From DAOUMU01 sp034409055 (GTDB lineage: Bacteria; Chloroflexota; Anaerolineae; 4572-78; J111): DNA of 30,886 nt. The notes under the pieces are model-generated. The model was given only the letters and a program-made list of their open reading frames with translations, did not search any database and was not told where the DNA came from. Below, piece after piece: positions 7,681-13,545 of the stretch (the first letter of the stretch is position 1; each line of letters starts with the position of its first letter). The DNA lies in assembly GCA_034409055.1 (NCBI GenBank), contig DAOUMU010000152.1, positions 1 to 30,886 of the forward strand. The letters are read 5' to 3'. A program made the translations under genes and the position numbers.

Positions 7681-8850
7681 ATGATTAACCCAACAACCAG
7701 TCAACGTTTTCCGGCCATTCTCATTGGTGGACCGCCTCACGCCGGGAAATCCGCCCTCTCCTATGGTTTGCGAGAAATGCTACTAAAGGCCGGTTTGCAA
7801 TGTTATTTACTTAAAGCCGCGCCTGACGGCGAAGGCAATTGGTTTTACGAATCAACTCCTGAGCTGGCGCAGCAGCTTCGGCGCAAAGGTAGTTACACAC
7901 CGACCTGGATTGAGTACATGCGTCGTGATATTGCCCAACGCCCGCTCCCCTTCCTGGTTGACGTAGGGGGAAAGCCTAAACCCGACCAGGAGGAGTTCTT
8001 TGGCCAGTGTACCCACGCTATTTTGCTGGTTAAAGACGCCTCATCTGAAGCTGAATGGCAAGACCTGATGGACAAATATAACGTACCGGTCATTGCCCTT
8101 TTAACCTCGCAACAGAAAGGCGAATCTATTCTGGAAACAACGTACCCCCAGGTGCAGGGTACTATCACCAACCTGGTGTGGGGCCAGATTCCAACAGGTC
8201 CGGTTTTTGAGGCCGTGTTGAACCGGGTCAAAGCCCTGTTTGATTACAGCGAGGACGAGATTGTGACTATGCATCAGGCTGATGCCCCTACCGACTTGGT
8301 AATTGTGCTGCATAAACTGTATCACCGCCTGCATCCAGAGCATGCTACCCAACACTGGCAACCCACGGATTTACCAGCCATGTTAAATTATCTACCGCAA
8401 AACCTCCCGTTAGGCCTGTATGGTATTGGGCCAATCTGGCTGTACGTGGCTGTAGCCCGCCATGTTTTTCCGACCCAATTTTACCAGTTCGATGCCCGCC
8501 GGGGGTGGGTTACGCCAATTTCGATTACTACTTGTGGAACTCAAGTTTCGCTCAATATCATTACCCAAGAAACAAACAACTATCTTCACCTTAAGGTGGA
8601 ACTTTTTGAAGATTATCTGGAATACCAACCAAAGATGAATATTCACCTCCCGGCCCATCCCCCAGGCAAAGGTATTATTCTGGAAGGTAAAGGGCCAACC
8701 TGGCTTTATACCGGCCTGGCGCTTTTCTACCATCAAGTGCCGTGGCTAGCGGTTTATCAGCCCCAGCTTGAAAGCCGAGCAACAGTCGTCTTTACCAGCG
8801 AAGAAGCCAACCGGAGTATTGGTGATACGTTCTTTGTCAATGCAATTTAA
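7681..8850 (+). CDS. P-loop protein with two Csx3-like domains (Csx3-AAA type, putative ring nuclease)
   Basis: A 389-residue protein. Residues 16-24, GGPPHAGKS, form a Walker A loop of a kinase-like P-loop domain (about 1-195). Two Csx3-like domains follow. The first (about 229-278) has GLYGIGPIWLYVAVARHVF and FDARRG, keeping a His (261), an Asp (271) and an Arg. The second (about 290-389) has GIILEGKGPTWLY and YHQVPWLAVYQPQLE, very close to stand-alone Csx3, but with Gln (360) where the Asp of the YDPRLG motif is expected. Csx3 (Crn3) degrades cyclic tetra-adenylate, so the likely job is switching off or tuning the type III signal. AGGAGG precedes the ATG. It is divergent from the CARF-LuxR gene and next to the cmr operon. 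The split of intact and altered sites is noteworthy. Confidence 0.85.
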   Translation: MINPTTSQRFPAILIGGPPHAGKSALSYGLREMLLKAGLQCYLLKAAPDGEGNWFYESTPELAQQLRRKGSYTPTWIEYMRRDIAQRPLPFLVDVGGKPKPDQEEFFGQCTHAILLVKDASSEAEWQDLMDKYNVPVIALLTSQQKGESILETTYPQVQGTITNLVWGQIPTGPVFEAVLNRVKALFDYSEDEIVTMHQADAPTDLVIVLHKLYHRLHPEHATQHWQPTDLPAMLNYLPQNLPLGLYGIGPIWLYVAVARHVFPTQFYQFDARRGWVTPISITTCGTQVSLNIITQETNNYLHLKVELFEDYLEYQPKMNIHLPAHPPGKGIILEGKGPTWLYTGLALFYHQVPWLAVYQPQLESRATVVFTSEEANRSIGDTFFVNAI

Positions 8851-8905
8851 TACTCTTTGCCGGATTGAGGCTAGGACAAGTCATTAGTATGCCCCTACCC
8901 TCTTT

Positions 8906-9874
8906 TCATCCATACCTCTCCGCCACCCTTTGATGCTCCTCTACCACGACCTGCTGTAACTCTGGCGGTTCCAGCACCTCGGCGTGGCGGCCATACTGCA
9001 TCACCCACAACTTGACTCCCTCCAGGCCGCCAGTTTCGAAGCGCAAAATCAGGCCGCCGTCGGCAAGTTCTTCAATCTCGTGTCCTTCAGGCCAATCTCG
9101 CTCCCTGATCCAACGGGCTTGGTATTCGTCAAATTGAATGGCCACCGGCACCGGCGCCTCACCTCGAATACCTTGAAATGCCTGCCCCATCCATTCCTTA
9201 ACCGAGAAGCCCGGCCTGCGATCAAATCTCTCCCCCAATACTTCCCACCACTCAACGCGTCCCAGGTGAAAATTACGCATCTCACCACGCAAATGGTCAA
9301 AGGCAAACAAATACCAGTTGTCATTCTCATAGTAAAGATGATGGGGGTTAACGGTGCGTACATTCCACTCGCCCCGGCTGTTGGAGAAGTAGTTCATTCG
9401 TACTTGATGCCGTTCTTGAGTAGCTCGGTAGAAATCAAGCAAGACTTGTTCACTGGTTGTGGCTGAAATTGGTTTGGCTACGCTATAATAGCTCCTGAGT
9501 TGCTCTAAATCTACCGCTACCGGTCCCTTCACACTTTTGGCAATTTTCTCAATGGCAGAACGGAGAGAGCTTTCCAGAGTTGTACCCAAATGCCGCTGGG
9601 CGACTTCAATACTTAACAAAAAGGCCAGCAGTTCACCCTCGCTGACCATAATATTTGGTAAAACCCAGGTAGGATCCGTGTAGCACCATCCCTCATTCTC
9701 CCGGTCGTATTCAATGGGGGCACCCAGGCGATCAACCATAAAGCGGCGATCCTCAAAAATCACTCTGCGGCTGCACTCCAATTTTACCGCAATATCCTCT
9801 GCTTTGGGGTACAAACCGGCCCGAATTTGGCGGTCTATTTCAAAGATGCGTTCTAATTGCTGTCGTTGTGACAC
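8906..9874 (-). CDS. HTH-WYL transcriptional regulator
   Basis: The N-terminal winged-helix part (about 1-60) is DeoR/HTH_11-like: IAVKLECSRRVIFEDRRFMVDRLG. The WYL domain follows (about 140-235), with NPHHLYYENDNWYLFAFDH and RNFHLGRVEWWEVL, and a WCX-type C-terminal part ends the protein. WYL proteins are ligand-sensing regulators often found near CRISPR and other defence genes. GAGGTG sits 6 bases before GTG 9874, so I prefer that start; a GTG three codons earlier (9883) is also in frame. It converges on the Csx3-like gene with a 55-base gap. A short dyad (9908-9926) just upstream may be its own operator. The DNA target and ligand are unknown. Confidence 0.88.
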   Translation of the reverse strand: MSQRQQLERIFEIDRQIRAGLYPKAEDIAVKLECSRRVIFEDRRFMVDRLGAPIEYDRENEGWCYTDPTWVLPNIMVSEGELLAFLLSIEVAQRHLGTTLESSLRSAIEKIAKSVKGPVAVDLEQLRSYYSVAKPISATTSEQVLLDFYRATQERHQVRMNYFSNSRGEWNVRTVNPHHLYYENDNWYLFAFDHLRGEMRNFHLGRVEWWEVLGERFDRRPGFSVKEWMGQAFQGIRGEAPVPVAIQFDEYQARWIRERDWPEGHEIEELADGGLILRFETGGLEGVKLWVMQYGRHAEVLEPPELQQVVVEEHQRVAERYG

Positions 9875-9907
9875 TTTTTTCACCTCTCCCTTATATTACC
9901 ACAAGTC

Positions 9908-9926
9908 AGTGCAGACAGTATGCACT
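9908..9926. promoter_or_regulatory. Dyad AGTGCA-N7-TGCACT upstream of the WYL regulator
   Basis: A perfect 6-bp inverted repeat with a 7-base spacer, about 30 bases upstream of the WYL gene start. Autoregulatory sites of WYL/DeoR-type regulators are often such dyads in the promoter. The assignment rests only on symmetry and position. Confidence 0.3.
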
Positions 9927-9961
9927 AAAAAACCAATTTACAAAAAATATACATCTTTTTT

Positions 9962-10074
9962 GTATCCTCTTCCAACTTGTGGGTAGCGTAGGGGCGAAGT
10001 AAATCGGATTGGGGGTCATCGAAACAAACAAGCTACGTTCCGGCTTGCCTCGTCCTTACTTTTGGAGGGGATAC
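9962..10074. mobile_element. 113-bp MITE-like element, copy 1
   Basis: Terminal inverted repeats: GTATCCTCTTCCAA at the left, TTGGAGGGGATAC at the right. Inside is GTGGGTAGCGTAGGGGCGAA and, near the right end, GGCTTGCCTCGTCCTTAC. A second copy of identical length is at 13337-13449. The element fills most of the 300-base gap between the WYL regulator and the YgjP-type gene. It has no credible coding content; a 60-residue ORF starting inside it is not supported. Confidence 0.72.
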
Positions 10075-10196
10075 GCTTTTTTAGCTGTTGCTGGTGCTAT
10101 TCTCGTTTATTTTGTCAGCAGTTGGGAGGTGGTAATTTACTCAGTCATTGATGCACTTGTGGAGTGGGTGGTTATGGGGTATCTATCTTGACAATA

Positions 10197-10919
10197 TTAT
10201 TCAAACCCGGCCCTATCCTGTACCCACCGGGGCACATAACGCCAGGCCGTTCGCAGGTCGGCCTCGGCTTGCTTGTAGGCCGGTTCTTTCTTCTTGACCA
10301 AAGCCCAAAACTTTTTAGAGTGATTCAGATGCCGGGTATGGCACAGCTCATGAATGAGGACGTAACGGACCAGAGCAGGGGGCAGGAAGAGAAGCTTATA
10401 GTTTAAGCTAATGGTTCCCCGCGAAGAGCAACTCCCCCAGCGGGTTTTTTGGCCCCTGATGATGACCTTCTTGAAAGCCAATCTTTCGGCCTGGCCGATT
10501 CTTTCGAGCCAGGGCGCCAACTGTTCCCTGGCCTGCCGGGCCAGCCATCTGCGCAGGGCCGCCTGACACAACTCGATGTTCTCGATATCACCGCTGAGGA
10601 TCAGGGTCTGGCCGTTCTTTTCCGTCACTGTCAGGCGGGAGGTTGAAGTGGACCGGTACTCAACTTGCCACACTTTGCCGGTGGCCGGCAGCGAAATCTG
10701 CGCCGGCAACAGTGGTTGTGACTCCAGCCAGGCGCGCCGTTCCTGGACCTGTTGCCTGGCCTTTTTTATCCAGGCCTGCTTCCGGTGCAGAATGTCGGGA
10801 ATCAGCCTCCGGTCATACCCCCTGGGAATGACCACTTCCAGGCCACCGGCCATTGACACCTTCAGATTTACATTTTTGGCCCGTCCACTTTCGCGAACCG
10901 TGTAGTTTGGTAAATCCAT
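10197..10919 (-). CDS. YgjP/DUF45-type zinc metallopeptidase
   Basis: A 240-residue protein with VLIHELCHTRHLNHSKKFW (about residues 186-204). The HExxH zinc motif is present (HELCH), with a third ligand His in the NHSKKFW segment, and WGSC precedes it as in YgjP/WSS1-related peptidases. Upstream, the RKQAWIKKARQQVQERR helix and the beta-rich N terminus also fit the family. It is cytoplasmic, with no signal peptide or membrane segment. The physiological substrate is unknown for most members; some family members sit near type I restriction genes, but none are here. No strong ribosome-binding site is seen before the ATG. Confidence 0.88.
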   Translation of the reverse strand: MDLPNYTVRESGRAKNVNLKVSMAGGLEVVIPRGYDRRLIPDILHRKQAWIKKARQQVQERRAWLESQPLLPAQISLPATGKVWQVEYRSTSTSRLTVTEKNGQTLILSGDIENIELCQAALRRWLARQAREQLAPWLERIGQAERLAFKKVIIRGQKTRWGSCSSRGTISLNYKLLFLPPALVRYVLIHELCHTRHLNHSKKFWALVKKKEPAYKQAEADLRTAWRYVPRWVQDRAGFE

Positions 10920-10939
10920 TATTTCAACTTGATCCGTAA

Positions 10940-10977
10940 GCGTTCAGCTTTCAGCTATCGGCTGACCGCTGACCGCG
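10940..10977. repeat. Short CAGC/GCTGAC repetitive spacer
   Basis: The 61-base gap between the YgjP-type gene and the epimerase contains repeated units such as TTCAGCTTTCAGCTATCGGC and GCTGACCGCTGACCGC. This style of low-complexity intergenic repeat has no coding potential. Function unknown. Confidence 0.3.
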
Positions 10978-10980
10978 ATT

Positions 10981-11907
10981 TTATCTGGCAAATTGCGGGT
11001 CTCGCTCGATGAGCAAAGCCAACCCCTTTTCTAAGGTTATTTGGGGTTCGTAGCCCAGCAAGGCGTTGGCCCGGCTCGTATCAGCCACCAGGGTAGAAAC
11101 ACCACCGGACACGTTCGGATTGACAATGGTCCTGGCCTGCAGGCCGGTCACCTGTTCAATCGTCTTGACCAGGTCATTGACGTTGGTGCCCACCCCGGTA
11201 CCGACATTGATAATCTGGCGATTGACGTCTTTGGCCGTAGCCGCAGCTACCAGGGCGCTGACCACGTCATCAACGTGAACGTAATCCCGGACCTGTTGGC
11301 CATCGCCATGAATGACCACCGATCCCCCTCCCAGAATTTGGCGGACGAATTGGGGAATCACCGGCGGGTGGGTGGGGGGAATGGCCTGCCCCGGCCCGTA
11401 GGCATTAAAAATACGCAATGCAACCGTCTCCATATGCCACAGGCTACCAATCGTATGCACATAGCCCTCGGCGGCCAGCTTACTGACAGCATAGGGCGAG
11501 GTCGGATCAGGCACCAGCCGCTCGTGAACCTTATCGACTCTGTGCTCGCCGTAAACCGCTCCCGATGAAGCCAGCACGACCCGTTTGACTCCGGCATCGC
11601 GCATCGCTTCCATAATGGCCACGGTGCCACTGACGTTGGTTTTGTTGTACTCGCGTGGGTACAGGACCGACTCGGGTACAGAAACACGGGCGGCCAGATG
11701 GTAGACGCAATCGATCTTGTTGAGCAGCCGCCAGACTTTGGGCTTATCCTCGATATCGCCCCGGGTAAAATGAACCGCCGGGTCCAGGCGAGTATCGTCA
11801 CCGGCGCTCAGGTCATCAAGGACACGTACGGTGTGGCCCTGTTGGGCCAGATGGTTGGCCAGGGCAGTGCCGATAAATCCGGCCCCGCCCGTTATCAGAA
11901 AACGCAT
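10981..11907 (-). CDS. NAD-dependent sugar-nucleotide epimerase/dehydratase (GalE-like)
   Basis: An extended short-chain dehydrogenase of 308 residues. The N-terminal nucleotide loop is ITGGAGFIGTALA. The catalytic set is visible: ASSGAVYGEHR (Ser, about residue 117) and YAVSKLAAEGY (Tyr-x-x-x-Lys, about 141-145). RIFNAYGPGQ and RDYVHVDDVVSA are the usual substrate-side motifs of UDP-glucose 4-epimerase-like enzymes. The likely role is interconversion of UDP-hexoses for surface polysaccharide. GAGGATAAACC precedes the ATG. The gene follows the phosphoribosyltransferase gene by about 50 bases on the same strand. The exact substrate cannot be read from sequence. Confidence 0.88.
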   Translation of the reverse strand: MRFLITGGAGFIGTALANHLAQQGHTVRVLDDLSAGDDTRLDPAVHFTRGDIEDKPKVWRLLNKIDCVYHLAARVSVPESVLYPREYNKTNVSGTVAIMEAMRDAGVKRVVLASSGAVYGEHRVDKVHERLVPDPTSPYAVSKLAAEGYVHTIGSLWHMETVALRIFNAYGPGQAIPPTHPPVIPQFVRQILGGGSVVIHGDGQQVRDYVHVDDVVSALVAAATAKDVNRQIINVGTGVGTNVNDLVKTIEQVTGLQARTIVNPNVSGGVSTLVADTSRANALLGYEPQITLEKGLALLIERDPQFAR

Positions 11908-11959
11908 GGTTTATCCTCAAAAAATGCCAGCAGAGAAAGAGGGAACTGTGGAGATTTGG

Positions 11960-12442
11960 CTAGACCCCCAGCACATCTCGCTCGACTTCCCAGGGGTAGA
12001 TGATCCAATCTGTGGTTGTAGCGCCGTAAAAATCCGGCGCCTTATCCGGAAATTGGGAGCGATGAGGCTTATAATGCAGCACGGCCGATAGGGGATAGCC
12101 GCCCGCTTGCCCGACCCGTTCGGTCACACTCACCACCTGTTTGCCTCGATACCAGATGTCATCAACGATCAAGACCCGTTTACCTCGTAAAAAGCTGTCG
12201 GCGGGAAACTGCATAAACACGGGCCAATCCAGATCATGCTCTTCATCTTCGTAAAAATCTACCGAGGCGATCAATACCTGCTGGATCCCCAACCGCTCAG
12301 CAATAATCGCCCCGGGAATAATCCCGCCCCGGGTGATAGCAATCACCAGGTCGTGAGTATAACCTTGTAAACGTGGGGTCATACCAATGACTAATTTATC
12401 AACATCAGTCCACGAAAGATAAACTTTATCTAAGTTCTCCAT
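11960..12442 (-). CDS. Purine-type phosphoribosyltransferase
   Basis: The PRPP-binding motif RVLIVDDIWYRGKQV lies near residues 90-104. The N terminus KVYLSWTDVDKLVIGM and VIAITRGGIIPGAIIAERLG match the xanthine/hypoxanthine (Gpt-like) phosphoribosyltransferase family, which salvages purine bases to nucleotides using PRPP. I prefer the ATG near 12442, giving about 160 residues that begin MENLDKVYLSW, a usual family start. A TTG 14 codons upstream (12484) extends the frame but lacks a good ribosome-binding site. The C-terminal WIIYPWEVERDVL is also typical of this family. The base preference is not resolved. Confidence 0.85.
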   Translation of the reverse strand: MENLDKVYLSWTDVDKLVIGMTPRLQGYTHDLVIAITRGGIIPGAIIAERLGIQQVLIASVDFYEDEEHDLDWPVFMQFPADSFLRGKRVLIVDDIWYRGKQVVSVTERVGQAGGYPLSAVLHYKPHRSQFPDKAPDFYGATTTDWIIYPWEVERDVLGV

Positions 12443-12526
12443 ATGCACCCTGTCATCTTTACTCACATAAAAAGCATAACTCAAGAATAGTATTTGCGCA
12501 ATTTGCCTGACAATAAGTTATGTAGG

Positions 12527-12574
12527 GCAAGTTGCTAACTTGCCCCCAGCACCGCTGACAAGTTAGCAACTTGC
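12527..12574. repeat. Perfect 16-bp inverted repeat hairpin
   Basis: Left arm GCAAGTTGCTAACTTG (12527-12542), right arm CAAGTTAGCAACTTGC (12559-12574), loop of 16 bases. Each arm is itself a near-palindrome, so two alternative small hairpins or one large one can form. It lies between the comEA-like gene and the phosphoribosyltransferase gene, both on the minus strand. There is no T-run, so it is more likely a dispersed repeat than a classical terminator. It shares the TGTAGGGCAA edge with the repeat at 7.5 kb. Confidence 0.7.
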
Positions 12575-12603
12575 GTATACAACTCAACAAAAATTTTCGC
12601 CTA

Positions 12604-13251
12604 TCACTCAACTGTAATCAAATCTTTAATTTTAGCAAAAGTAGCCTGGCCAATGCCGCTTACTTCGGTAATTTCTTCAACGGTCTTAAAGCCCCCCACC
12701 TTTTCTCGATAGTCGATAATGCGCTGGCCAATCACCGGCCCGACACCCGGTAAAGTGTCCAGTTGTTCAAGGCTGGCCGTATTCAGATTGATGCGGCCAC
12801 CTGGCCCGGCGGCGGTGTCATTCATGCCGGCCTCCTGATCATGGCCCGGTCCATCCTGTACCGGCGGAGGAGGATTTTCTTCACCAATCCGGGACACATG
12901 GATCTGTTGCTGGTCTTTCAACTCCAGGGCTTGATTGATGCGTTCCCGGTCCGCATCTGGGGTAAACCCACCTGCCGCCAGAATCGCATCTTTAATGATG
13001 CTACCGGCTGGCAAAAAATAAACATCAGAGTTAACGACAGCCCCGGTGACATAAACCCGAACCGGTGCTGGGGTAGGGCTGGCCGTCGGTGCAGGCACAG
13101 CGGTCGCCGTGACTTCGGTTTCCTCTTGACGAATCTCAATGGGGGCTTGAGCAGATTGCCGCAGGTAAAAAATGATGCCTCCCCCTAAAGTCATTAGCAA
13201 GAGCATAATGAAAATAATGTGACGATTTCGATCTAACCAAGAACCGTTCAT
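12604..13251 (-). CDS. ComEA-like DNA-binding competence protein (SLBB plus helix-hairpin-helix)
   Basis: The protein has 215 residues. Residues about 8-30 (NRHIIFIMLLLMTLGGGIIF) are an N-terminal membrane anchor. An SLBB domain follows (about 70-130: VRVYVTGAVVNSDVYFLPAG), then a Pro/Gly-rich linker. The ComEA helix-hairpin-helix is at the C terminus (about 152-215): INLNTASLEQLDTLPGVGP and VEEITEVSGIGQATF. ComEA binds incoming double-stranded DNA outside the membrane during transformation. I chose ATG 13251 because AAGGAG lies about 9 bases upstream; an extension of 20 codons has no such site. No other competence genes are in the window. Confidence 0.88.
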   Translation of the reverse strand: MNGSWLDRNRHIIFIMLLLMTLGGGIIFYLRQSAQAPIEIRQEETEVTATAVPAPTASPTPAPVRVYVTGAVVNSDVYFLPAGSIIKDAILAAGGFTPDADRERINQALELKDQQQIHVSRIGEENPPPPVQDGPGHDQEAGMNDTAAGPGGRINLNTASLEQLDTLPGVGPVIGQRIIDYREKVGGFKTVEEITEVSGIGQATFAKIKDLITVE

Positions 13252-13336
13252 CAGCAAGGACTCCTTAAGGTGGATTAGTTTTGTCAAATTATAGATGATT
13301 CTCTCTGACAATATTCAGCAAAATCAAAAAGGTTAC

Positions 13337-13449
13337 GTACCCCCTTCAAATTTGTGGGTAGCGTAGGGACGAGGCAAGTCGGAGCCTGGCTTGTTTGCTT
13401 CGACTACCACCCATCCGACTTGCCTCGCCCTTACTTTTGGAGAGGATAC
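13337..13449. mobile_element. 113-bp MITE-like element, copy 2
   Basis: Same length as copy 1 at 9962-10074. The ends are GTACCCCCTTCAAA and TTTGGAGAGGATAC, imperfect terminal inverted repeats. The flanks GTGGGTAGCGTAGGGACGA and CTTACTTTTGGAG align directly with copy 1. The core around GGCTTGTTTGCTTCGACTAC matches the reverse complement of the copy 1 core. Strong internal arms GGGACGAGGCAAGTCGGA and TCCGACTTGCCTCGCCC can pair. It occupies the gap between comEA and the pyrophosphorylase gene. Confidence 0.75.
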
Positions 13450-13463
13450 AAGGTTACTTACTT

Positions 13464-13490
13464 TTGGAAAGCTCTGCTTTATGGTATGAT
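13464..13490 (+). promoter_or_regulatory. Possible promoter of the pyrophosphorylase gene
   Basis: TTGGAA (13464-13469) and TATGAT (13485-13490) with a 15-base spacer, shorter than the ideal 17. A second TATAAA-like box lies about 10 bases further on. It starts just after MITE copy 2. Weak evidence only. Confidence 0.3.
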
Positions 13491-13545
13491 AGCGGTATAA
13501 AATTTCGGTTTATACTTGCGAGCAGACAGCAGGAGATCAGCTTTT

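Noticed and set aside
8984..9466. 160-residue ORF opposite the WYL regulator
   Set aside because: Shadow of a well-supported regulator; no domain signature.
10009..10191. 60-residue plus-strand ORF with a hydrophobic segment
   Set aside because: It starts inside MITE copy 1, has no ribosome-binding site and overlaps the element edge; probably chance.
11041..11568. 175-residue ORF opposite the epimerase
   Set aside because: It is antisense to a clear dehydrogenase gene with intact motifs, and its own sequence resembles no family.
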